A stretch of DNA of 64,000 nucleotides, taken from Copromyces sp. CBS 386.78 (Eukaryota > Ascomycota > Sordariomycetes > Sordariales > Sordariaceae). The notes beneath the pieces are model-generated. The model was not told the origin of the DNA. It saw only the letters and a list, made by a program, of their open reading frames with translations, and did no database searches. The DNA lies in NCBI GenBank assembly GCA_030685235.1, contig MU839094.1:434001-498000 (forward strand). Direction: 5' to 3'. The position numbers and the translations under genes are program-made. Shown in pieces: positions 44,876 through 55,187 of this stretch; the first letter of the stretch is position 1, and each line of letters opens with the position of its first letter.

Positions 44876-47339
44876 TTAGGTTCGACTTTATACGTCGTCC
44901 TTCTATATGTACGCGGTCCTTATTATAGTAGACGGAAATTACTAGTAAATAAATTTTGACGATTCGAATTAGTAGAATTAGTAGAACTAATAGAATTAGT
45001 AGAATTAATAGAATTAGTAGAATTAGTAGAACTAATAGAACTAGTAGATCCCCTAGTAGAACTAGTAGAACTAGTAAATCCCCTAGTAGAATCCCTAGTA
45101 AAATTAGTAATACCCGTAGAACCCTTAATAGAACCCCTAGTAGAGTAGTAGATTCCCCCCTTTTAATTCTCTATTTAATACGTTTAATACTTATTTTCCT
45201 ACCGTTCTCCTTAAATACGTTAATATATTTACTCCCCCCTTTCTAAACCCCTCGCCCGACCTTATAATTAGGCTATTCTAAAACGCTAATTAAGTCGTAG
45301 CTTTCTATACTAAATTCGCCGAATACGATTCTAGCCAAATCTATTATACTTAATTTAGCGGTTAGATTATAGCGTTTATTACTATACTAGTAGTAGCGAC
45401 CTTTATTAAAAAGTCGAAGCGGAAAATTTTCGATTAATTTACTTAAAATAGAGAATTTGGTTCGTTCTATTTCTTTATAAATTAACTAATTTTTAAATAT
45501 AATTTAGATAATTTAAATAATTTTATTAGTAACGATAAGGTTGTATAGTATTAAGTTTTATATATATTCCCCGTTAAATTAAAATTGCGTATTTAAGCGT
45601 TTTGGACCGTAGGAAGCCCTAATGGGTTTTTCAACCCCCGGCACTTCTTCGAATATTTTATTTAAATTTTTAATAGCGAATAGGAGATATAAAAAGCGTA
45701 AATTAAATTGTAGAAAATAGTCTAAGTATCCGGAGAGCCTTTAAGCGAATTTTTACTTAAATTCGAATAAATATTTACTATAGTTAGTAGTAATATTTAG
45801 ATTAACGATTTTCGCTTCGCTTAATTAATTAATTCACTCTTTAAGGAATTAAAATAATAATTAGTATTCGTAACTATATTAACGGATTATAACGAATACG
45901 TACGGCGTTTTTATATTATTATATAGAATTTCGAATAGATTAAACCCGGTTAAACCTTCTAATAAATTTAAAAACGAAGTAAAAGTCGCTATATATACAG
46001 TTAAGCATCTACCCTTTCCCCTTACGTAGTTACTACTTATTCGGCTATTACTAGATTATTAGAATTTAATATAGTATTTAAAGATACTAATAGCAATATA
46101 GTAATAACTATTATTAAAATAGTTTAAATTCTACGCTACTTAACTAATAATTCCGGAAAATAATATATTAAATAAGTTTCCGACGAAGATTACTATAAAA
46201 AGAGGGAATAAGGCCGTTATATAAGGTACGGAGGGAGTAGCTATTTATAGGCTTAATATTTATATACCCCGGCTATTAATTTAAATTGGGTATATATTTA
46301 AATTACTTCTATTACTTTAGTAATTATTAATATTAATACTTATACCCTTCTACTTAAGGATAACAAATCTAATTCCCCGGCCTTTACGCCTATTAAATAA
46401 GGAAAAACCTAATTCCGGTTTATTATCGAGACCCGGAATCTAATACTATAATAATTATTTATATTCTTTTATCTATACTACCCCTTAAAGTAATTAAATT
46501 TCGAATAGCGATTAGTATATTAGTATTAGAGGTAAAAATAATAAAAATACTAATTATCGTTTAAGACTAAAATTTCTTATATATATTAATAAATAAAGGA
46601 TACTAATATTACGTTATAATAAATAAAAATCTTATAAACGACCTACGCTTCCCTTAGATTTCTATTAGTACCCGCTAAATTAAAGGCGCTTCCAGAACTA
46701 TAGAGGGGGCTAAAATTAATAAGATAATTATATTTACAATAGAGATTAGCGGATATCGTTAATAAGTTAACGCTTACGTAGTATCTTAATTAGAATACTT
46801 AATTATTTTCGGAAAACCTTAGTTTTCTTAGAGTAAATCGTTTTCTATACTATATTAGAGAAGATTTTAATACGAAAATACTAATAAATAATTCCCTTAC
46901 GCTAATTAACGTATTCTGTATATTTAGGAAGCGGAAATGAAAATAGCCGTAATAGTAGGGGCTTTATACTTTCTTAATTACGTCCGTAGTTCTAAAAGAA
47001 ATTACGTAATTTTAATTATAGTAATTTTAATATATAACGTGGAAAGGGCCTTCGCGCTGAAGAAATTAAAGATTAAAATTGAATTTAAAAAGATAATACC
47101 TACCGAATTTTACAATTTAATTCTTCTATTTATAAAGTAGGAGGCTGATAAATTGAATTTATATAAGCCGGGTATTAATTGCTATATCGAAATTAAGAAG
47201 GATACTAATAGAAACGACCTCTTAATACTAATAGGCTTACTATATAATATATTTCGAGAAAAATTATTAATTTTGAAGAAAATTTTATAAGAATTATTTA
47301 ATAAGGAGTTTATTCGCCTTAGCCGTTCCGAAGCCGTAG
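44876..47339 (+). pseudogene. 5' internal region of the retroelement, presumed gag/protease remnant
   Basis: AT-rich DNA between the 5' LTR and the reverse-transcriptase region, where gag and protease are expected. Stops are frequent in every frame and I cannot recognise a zinc knuckle or protease active site with confidence. 44960-45150 contains a run of short AGTAGAA/CTAATAGAA-type direct repeats just after the presumed primer-binding site. Confidence 0.55.
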
Positions 47340-48480
47340 CTCTAATACTATTCGTATAGAAGCTGGGAAGTAGGCTCCGCTTTTATTACAATTATTATAA
47401 ATTCAATACTATTACTAAATTAAATTATTATCCCCTTCCCCTTATTAAAAAAATTCTTTATAATTTAAAAGGGGTTAAATAGTTAACGAAAGTCGATATT
47501 ATATAAGCGTTCTATAAAATTTAAATAATGATAGGTAAAGAGTAGAAAACGGCCTTTATTACGTGGTTCAGTTTTTTAAATAGATAATTACCCCTTTTAA
47601 TTTTTATAGTACGCTAAGTATATTCTAGAAATATATTAATTCTATTTTGAAAGAGTATTTTAATAATTTCGCTTCCGCCTATATAAATAATATTTTTATC
47701 TACTCTAATAGTTCCTACGCTAATTATATACGTAAAGTCCGCTTAGTTTTTAATAAGTTAAATAAGGCTAATTTATATTTCGACCTAAATAAGTGCGAAT
47801 TTACCGTTAAAAAAATAAAGTATTTAGGTTTTATTATATACGTAAGCGTAGAAATTAAAGCGGACTTTAAAAAAGTATAAGTAATTAAGGAATAAGAAGT
47901 TTTAAAATTATAAAAAGGTATTAGGAACTTCCTAAGCTTTATAAATTATTATTATATTTTTATTAAGAATTTTTCTAAAATCGCTAATCCTTTAATAATA
48001 TTTACCGGTAAGGGAATTGAATTTTTATAGGGGGAGAAATAATAGTAAGCCTTCGATATAATAAAAGATTTATTTATTAGAACTCTTATCTTTGTAAAAT
48101 TTAACCTTAACCGCCCTACGTTCTTAGAGACGGATTATAGTAATTTTATATTAGGAGGAATATTTATATAGGAAGTAGATAGCTGTAAATACGCCGTTGT
48201 ATTCTATTTATAAAAATTTTCCTTTACGGAACGGAATTACTTTATTTATAATAAGGAAATATTAGTAGTAATCCGCTATTTAAATTAGTAGTCCGCCGAA
48301 TTATATTTATACTTTAAATTTATAATTTAGACCGATTATTAGAATTTAGAATATTTTATAGAGCGGTAGCGCCTTTTAGAACGGTAAGCCCGTTAAATTA
48401 AAGAATTATCCCGGTTTAATTTCGATTTGATTTACCGCTTTAAGATTAAAATTGTAGTTTTAAATACCTTTTCGAGGAGG
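47340..48480 (+). pseudogene. Reverse transcriptase and RNase H remnant (Ty3/gypsy pol)
   Basis: Forward-strand translation with stops shows KLNYYPLPLI, LTKVDII and KTAFITWF, then the frame 47647-47880 with ASAYINNIFIYSNSSYANYIRK and YLDLNKCEF-like FDLNKCEFTVKKIKYLGFII, the standard Ty3/gypsy RT blocks. The catalytic YxDD is YINN (47680-47691): both Asp codons read AAT, as expected from G-to-A change. RNase H follows with ETDYSNFILGG (near 48120) and FTERNYFIYNKEILVVI (near 48230). In-frame TAA/TAG replace expected Gln/Trp codons. No function is possible. Confidence 0.88.
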
Positions 48481-48879
48481 GAATAGGATTTCCCTAATAG
48501 TATTAATTTAGAAGTAAGGGACTTGTAATTTATCTTTAACGAGGTTTTACGTAAATATATATACGTTTCCGCTACATCGGTAGGGGAAAGCGTAAGTTTA
48601 TTTAATATTAAGGCTTTTAATAATTTAAATTTATAGAAATTTTAGGATTAAACGATTTAAACCGATTCTATTTATTAGGAAGTATACCGAATAATTTAAC
48701 GTAGTAATTATATTTTCTTTATTAATATTGGCCTCTAATTATAAATATTTAAATATAAGATTAACCTTTAAAGTAAATTTACCTATAGAAACCGATTCTA
48801 AATCTTAGGACAACTAGTAATAAAGGAAATAGACGCTTAACCCTTCGACCTTTAAGACGAATTACGTATACAATTAATC

Positions 48880-50170
48880 TAGTACGTCTATAATTCTAAA
48901 ATCGTTAATTACCTTAGGAGAAAAAGTATTATAGCCGTTATTACCCGAAATTTCTATTAATTACTATTCTAAGCCTAAATTCGATATTTTTTTAAAAATT
49001 ACAATATATATAGCCGTACTAAATAATAGAGAATATATAAATATAGCCTCCTTAAACCCTTTAACGTCCCCGACCGCTACTATAAGTATTTATAAATAGA
49101 TTTTATTACTAATTTACTTTTAGTTTACGGCTTCTATAACCTTTAGATTATTAAAAATAGGCTAAATAAGGAGGTTATCCTCGAATCTATAGAAAATATA
49201 ACCGTTGAATAATATATAGAGCGTTTTTTTTAATATTTCGTATAGTATTATTAGTAGTTAGAATCGATCGTTAACGACTAAAGTACTAATTAGATTAATG
49301 AGTTTTAAATTTATTTATACTTCTTATTAAATATTAATCGTAAATTGAATATTATTTACTACCTATAAATAGACGGAAGCCCCGAATAGATAAATTAAGA
49401 AGTTTTAGCCTTTTTAAAGGCTTATATTAATTAATAATAAAATAATTAGGACCGTTAGCTTCCTATAGTATAGATAATTATTAATAATTATATTAATTCT
49501 TCTATAAAAGTATCCCCTTTTTTTACTATTTATAGTTATTACCCGGATTCTATTATTCTAATAATTTACTTAATAACCCCGGTGAAATTAAGTTTACTTA
49601 AATAACGGGTAGCCGAATTCGTTTAAAAGCTTTAATAAATTATAGATTTATATTAAGCTTCTATAGAAGCGGTAACGTAAGAGATAGAGTAGTAAACGAA
49701 TAAGAAGAGACGCTTAATTAATAAATTCTAGTTAGGAAATAAAGTTTAATTGGATTTAAGGAATTTTCCTATTATTAAACCTAAGAAGAAGTTAAATTAA
49801 TTATACGCTAAATATATAATTATTACTATTCCCTTCCTGTACGTCGTAACCCTAGACGTATTTAAAAAAGGGCTAACTAACTTCTATATAGATTAAATAA
49901 AAAGAATTAAAGAATTTCCCCTCTTTATTTAAGAAAGAATTAACTCCTAACCTCCTACTATAATAATAAATAGTAAAGAGGAGTATAAAATTAATAAAAT
50001 TTTATATACGAGGAATATTATTATAAAAAGGGGATTTATTAGGTAAATTTTAATAAAATAGGTTAGTTATACGAAATTTATTTGGGAGCCCTTAGAAAAA
50101 TTCCGAGAAATTGAAGTATTAAATTTATTTGAAATTAGATATAGACCCGTTAAATTAAATGATGGACCCT
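48880..50170 (+). pseudogene. Integrase and chromodomain remnant
   Basis: Forward-strand pieces include NVPDRYYKYL*IDFITNLL (first Asp of the DDE triad, near 49080), INEF*IYLYFLLNINRKLN and GSPE*IN*EVLAFLKAYIN (third acidic position, near 49380). At about 50040-50130 a chromodomain-like stretch reads SYTKFIWEPLEKFREIE, with the WEPL motif seen in chromoviral integrases. This places the element in the chromovirus branch of Ty3/gypsy. Stops interrupt throughout. Confidence 0.8.
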
Positions 50171-51656
50171 AAAAATAATATTACGTATAGGAAATAATTA
50201 AATAAAGGGAAATATATACCCGAAGGTAGGATTTTTATTTGTGAAAAGAAATTATAGCCGAAGTTATTAAGAAAACCCCTATTCCTTTTTAATTAATAGT
50301 TTTAGGTTTAAAAACGCGAACGTAAATTAGAATAATGCGAATATAAATTATTTAAATGCCGGTAATAATATTACCCTCTTCCTTACCCTTTTTGGTATCC
50401 TCTTTTCTTATTTCCTTATTTTCCTCTTCCCCTCCTCTTCTATCCTTTTCTTTAATTTCTTTTACAGTTTCCGTACTTCCTAACGAAGATAGAAAATTAA
50501 TTAAATAGTAAAAATAGGATTTAAAAATATTTAAATAATTTTTTAATATTTCGAAAGAAATAATAGTAGTACTTATAGCCTTACCGTCGACGAAAGTATT
50601 AATAATTTCCTTAAATACTATTAAACTAATAGTATTATATATTAAAAAGAGGATTATACTTATTAGGAAACGTTAGTAAAGCTAGCGGCGCGAAGTATTA
50701 TAATATTCTTTAATAATTAACGAATAACTATTTTAACCTTTTAAATTTAATAGGCCCGAAAAGAGAATTTATAATATTTAATACTTATATTAGAAGTAGC
50801 GTTAGTACCTTCCTTCTTATAAGCGGGTAATATTCTTTAAATATTAATAATCCCAATAAAATATTTAGGCGTAAAGGCGTAAATACGGCGTACCTTCGAA
50901 TAATAAATATATATAATATTAGGCTTAGGGCGTACGTAAATTAAATCCTATAGGGTATAATGACGGTAGAGGGGTTTTTCTTTTATAGAGAAAATAGTAG
51001 CGGGACTTTAGGAATAAATTAATTAAAAGGATTAAAGGTAGAATAATAATAATTAATAAACGTACTATATTAAAGGAGCGGATAATTTCCAAAGCTTTGG
51101 TAGCAAAGGTAATATTACAGGTATTACGCTTAGTAGCCTCCTTCTCGCAATAGGCTTAAATAGTAGCTAGCGTAATATAAATAGCGTTAGCCGATACTTA
51201 AGTAGCGTTAGTAGTAGTACGATTTTTATACGCTTTATTCTTTAAAGTACGGATATAAATAGTAGACGGAATAGTATTTCTTAAGCTAAGCGGGCAATTA
51301 CGGCTACAACTAGTAGGAATCGGAGGCGGGCGTAGGGGCGAAGATATTGTAATAATTTTTAATCGTAAAAGAAAGGTTAGCGTTAATTTAAATTAAAAAT
51401 AAAGTATACTTCGTAATTTTATAATTACGAAAAATAGGTAAAGGAAGGACAATTTATAAAATACGGGAGCATAACGATAATAACGAATAATAAGCGAATA
51501 GGAATAGCGATAGCGAATTAATTATTAATATTATTATTATTATTAAAGGAGGAAGAAAGAAGGAAGGATTAAGGGAAATACGATTACTACGTTTATAGTA
51601 TTAAAGTGGGGTAGTAGGTGGGGTAGGAGGTGGGGCTACGGTTTAGTAGGGGGTAA
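50171..51656 (-). other. 3' internal region with a possible mutated antisense reading frame
   Basis: 1.5 kb between the chromodomain and the 3' LTR, longer than most Ty3/gypsy elements need. In the forward direction no family is visible. On the minus strand, from about 51320 to 50930, one frame is broken by only two stops despite the TA-rich composition. It contains NCPLSLRNTIPSTIYIRTLKNKAYKNRTTTNAT and AYCEKEATKRNTCNITFATKALEIIRSF in pieces. This could be a former antisense ORF or a nested fragment; it may also be chance. Confidence 0.35.
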
Positions 51657-51876
51657 TATTATAGGGCTGCCGCCTAGAGGTCTTAGTTTGGAAGCCTTTT
51701 AGACGTATACCTTCTAAACGTGTATAACGTATACCCTGTTTCCTAATATAGACCCTTTGGGTATAAGAGCGCTGTCTACCGCTCCTTCTATATATTTAGA
51801 TTCTTCTTCTCTTTGTCGAACCTTTTCAATACACATTTTGCCTTGTACCTGTGCCAACCGTGCAAGAACCATAATA
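51657..51876 (+). repeat. 3' LTR
   Basis: 220 bp, same length as the 5' LTR with no indels. Roughly 30 differences from it, all C/T or G/A transitions. The inner ~160 bp is the mutated side here, while the outer ~50 bp keeps the original C and G bases (for example GAACCATAATA where the 5' LTR has GAATTATAATA). Confidence 0.93.
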
Positions 51877-51881
51877 CTAAA
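51877..51881. repeat. Target-site duplication CTAAA, right copy
   Basis: Matches 44651-44655 exactly and abuts the 3' LTR end. Confidence 0.85.
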
Positions 51882-51892
51882 TCTTGGCACAG

Positions 51893-52025
51893 AAAAAGAG
51901 AAAGAGAGAAAGGAAAGGAGAAAAAAAAAAGGGAAGAAAAAAAGAAAAGAAAAAGGAGAGGAAGGGAAAGAGGAAAAGGAAAAAGGGAAAAGGAAAAAAG
52001 GGGAAAAGAAAAGACTGAAGAATGA
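51893..52025 (+). repeat. Purine tract, AAAGGGA-type
   Basis: About 130 nt almost purely A and G, starting 12 bp after the right target duplication. In sequence class it is the complement of the pyrimidine tract 44406-44570 on the other side of the retroelement. Confidence 0.95.
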
Positions 52026-53063
52026 AAAGTTAACGGAAGAGAGTTTTTCAAACGTTACAAATCTAGTAGAGGCGTTGATATAAAATGGTCGACACTTAGT
52101 TGCAGCTGAGAGCTCGGACCAGTTTTATATCCGACCCAAGTCACACATTTGACTTCCGTATCTATGTCAAGACACCATTGCTCTCTTCCTACCTCTAAAT
52201 AATAGCCCATACTACGGCGTCTGTTCAAGCTATTTCACTTTTTATACCTCGGTACTTCCAGGCAGTCCAGCTATGGGGTGGCAGACTCGATTTTGCTGTA
52301 ACAGTCTCATTCGATTGCCGTAAGGAGTGGTGTTTTGCCCTTTGGTGGCGGTCACTGACTTCTCGACCGCTATCGTATCCGCATGCATTTCGTGCAGCAT
52401 ATCCCAGCTCGAGCCCAGTTACACACGGAGGGCCTCCCCGTCCACGATACCAGCTACAAACTGGGCATATATGGGTTTGTCTCAGGCAGTTTCAGTCCAA
52501 CGAACTCAAGGCCTTATTATACCGTCTCATTTATTTTGTTGTACGTTGGGCGCCAATCAGGTCGGTTAGGCCAACCACTTGCAGCCGAGAATGCTGCATG
52601 GTCAATCGACTGAGACTTTGTCCCTTCTAATATGTAAGTACGTACTTGTACCTGTCACTCAATTGTCTCTAGTCGTAGGAAGCCGTTGTCCAATCCTTCG
52701 TCCCCCGCTGCGTCGCGGTCCGGCCCTCGTCCGGTCATTTTATTACATATTTATACATTTCAAGCAGTCGAGTCTGGCGGCGTCCACCTACCCATAGGTA
52801 CTACTGGCAGGCTACAACCAGCCGTGGCAGAAAGGACGGCGAGGTGTGCAAACACTTCGCTCAATATTCGCATTCGAGCCTAGTTGGCACTGCCTGATTG
52901 ACCACTCCTGTCAAGGAACAGCGGCATATCCTAACCACCCATTGATCTTCATTATGGGCCATCCGATTTCTGCGAACTAGCTCTTCAGTGTATACTTGTT
53001 GGCGGCCGCGGCTCGGTTCATCATCACAGTTCGTTCGATTTTCTACAGGCTCCTTTCATCGTC
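52026..53063. promoter_or_regulatory. Spacer between retroelement and the ten-exon gene
   Basis: Base composition returns to normal immediately after the purine tract, so RIP has not spread into it. No gene recognised; the last few hundred bases should be the promoter and leader of the downstream gene. Confidence 0.4.
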
Positions 53064-55187
53064 ATGGATCACACCAACCTCGGCATACCTTGCGAGATAC
53101 AGCTATTTCAGAGCTGTTGTCATGAGGCCGATCGAGCTGCCATTGTGGCCGTCGCGTTAGATCAGCTACGGGAGGCGCTCCCGGAGTCATTCCACGGCCA
53201 CCTCATCGCCTTGGCTGGGGGGATTCGGGATTCGAGCAGGCGACTCCGCGATCTCGCCAGTCATTCCCAGTCACATACTGAGCGCGTCCCTCTTGTCCTC
53301 AACTACTTGAACATCATTTTACCATGCTTGTGTCGTACCCTAAACGATATCATGAGTTATTATGAGGACAGAACACTTACTCGGGAAATCCGGTGGCGGA
53401 AGATGTACAACAAGATGACAGAAGAAGCCGGGGGTGTTCCGCTTCCCCAGCGTTTCGTGCTTTACAACGACTTTCTGGTCATTCTAGGATACCTTCTTAA
53501 CAGGTGAATGGATACCTATTTTGACGGTGACTCTGCAAAAGCAACTGCGCTCTAACTTTGCATAGGTCTCCGAGCTTCGATCCAAATACACTCGAGACGC
53601 TCCGTGGCCATATTGTCGAGTTGAGGGAGAAACTGGGGATTCGTAAGTGGCCTAGCTTTACGGCTTGACGTTCTTTACTCACAAGGACAACTAACATCCA
53701 TACCTACGCAGCCCCATCGCCACAGCAAGTTGGCTCCGTCAGTCCTGCCGACATGGTATCTTCTTCGGCGACTCTTACCGATCCAGTCTGTATCGGCCTC
53801 CAGTCTGATTCACCAGCTTGGATGCTAACTACACAGGATCAGAATACGCATTGGGCCGAACAGATATTCTCGCTCCCGCTAGCCTCTCGAACTGTGCTCA
53901 AACATGTAAACCCGTGAGTACGGCACTGCAAGAGATGACTGAATGATCGCGTCTGATACATCAGGGCGTAATAGGTCAAAGGCATGCGGCCCATTCTTTC
54001 GACGGGATCAACTCGCCATACCTCCAGAACCCAAAGTTCTCTTCCGACGGTGAGTCTAGGTATATAGTATAAAAGTCTTCATTCGCCGTGTATCTGAATT
54101 GTCAACTAGCGTTGTCTGGCGTGAGGCAACCTCTGGATCTGTTGCTTTGTGCTCGAGTCATTAAGGGTCTGGCTTAGTGTACTAATGGCGTCAATTCAGA
54201 CCTTTCGACAACGAGAAGACGTCTGTGGTGGCGTACCTCAACCCGATCGACCAAGCCCCTTACCTTCTTATCCGCAGTCTCCAGGGTGAAGTAGCCTGGT
54301 TCTCGTCATATGGAGTCCACGAGCTTTGCATCGGACGCGAAGGCAGCGCGCTGCAGCTTAAACGTTGGAGCCGGTCGGAACAATGTAGCAAGCTGTGGGC
54401 GGCTCTTTACTTTATCACATGGGAGGGTAAGCTTTCAGTGTGGCAACCATTTTGCGATGGGATCAGTCCAGCTAATCGGTCACGTATCTCCAGAGATGGT
54501 ACTTTTCTACTGCACATTTGTCGCGCTCAAGGCTCGCAACAGGCTAACTGTCCAAATCCATCCAACTGAGTTCCAATTACAAAGAGAGAAGCGGCTCTTT
54601 CAAGCGTACGTATTGTCAAAGTCTAGGAAACGGGAGCCGGCATTGCTGACTTGGAAGTGTAGGCAAATCGTGGACGATGGGTACAAACACTCGCTAGTCG
54701 TGTACGAGGATCAGCAAACCCATGGCGTTCGTCTTCATGCTGCAGTATGGGATGGTGAACTAAAGCAATGTCCGGTTTGGACTGCATTTGGTGAGAAAAA
54801 AGAATCCCATACGTCTGTTTCATGGGTGCTAATACGGATGGTACCAGTAACGGCCCAGTCGCAGTTTTCGACATGGATCAGTCGGCGTTCCAAGCATCGG
54901 GTTTGGTTGAGAAACATACAGCTTTATGTCTTTTGCAAGAACTACCGACAAGAGGTTCAGCGGCAAAATAAGTCAAACGCATTCGAGATATATTTTGTGA
55001 CTGAACAAGGTAGGTTTCCAGCAGGCATATCCTATACTCCTGACTGAACTACTCGAGTTTCACGGCTAATCCTGTCTTCATATGGGACATAGGCGCATCC
55101 AAGTTTAAAGAGGTCTTTTCAGCCATGGAAGTATCCGGAGGCTCATCCGGAACCCCAGAAACCCGTACAGGCCCATCGGGGGAATAG
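53064..55187 (+). CDS. Uncharacterised fungal protein, ten exons, conserved C-terminal domain
   Basis: Exons 53064-53503, 53566-53642, 53712-53755, 53837-53913, 53975-54049, 54200-54426, 54494-54605, 54663-54790, 54848-55009, 55093-55187; about 478 aa. Every junction is GT...AG and in frame. The N-terminal helical region has IPCEIQLFQSCCHEADRAAIVAVALDQLREALPESFHGHL. The C-terminal half reads SYGVHELCIGREGSALQLKRW, LFYCTFVALKAR, DDGYKHSLVVYEDQ and RLHAAVWDGELKQCPVWTAF, which suggests a beta-rich PH-like domain. I know this only as a conserved, often multi-copy family in Pezizomycotina with no assigned role. Intron 53756-53836 (81 bp, GCTAAC...ACACAG) has no stop and could be retained. Intron density is the highest in the window. 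Confidence 0.78.

Larger units (their letters stand above)
44656..51876 (+). mobile_element. Complete but RIP-inactivated Ty3/gypsy chromovirus LTR retrotransposon
   Basis: 7,221 bp with 220 bp LTRs at 44656-44875 and 51657-51876, flanked by the 5 bp duplication CTAAA. LTR ends are TGTTAT...ATAA(C/T)A, an inverted terminal pair once the last C-to-T change is allowed for. Internal DNA is very rich in A, T and TpA and full of stop codons, yet in pieces still translates to recognisable reverse transcriptase/RNase H (about 47340-48480), integrase (about 48880-49480) and a chromodomain (about 50030-50130) in Ty3/gypsy order. A G-rich polypurine-like stretch (about 51604-51653) precedes the 3' LTR. 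After the 5' LTR, TTAGGTTCGAC may be a mutated primer-binding site. All coding parts are broken by transition-type mutations, so the copy is dead. Confidence 0.93.

Noticed and set aside
46937..47140. 67-codon frame inside the AT-rich island as an independent small gene
   Set aside because: It is a short stop-free stretch of the mutated retroelement.
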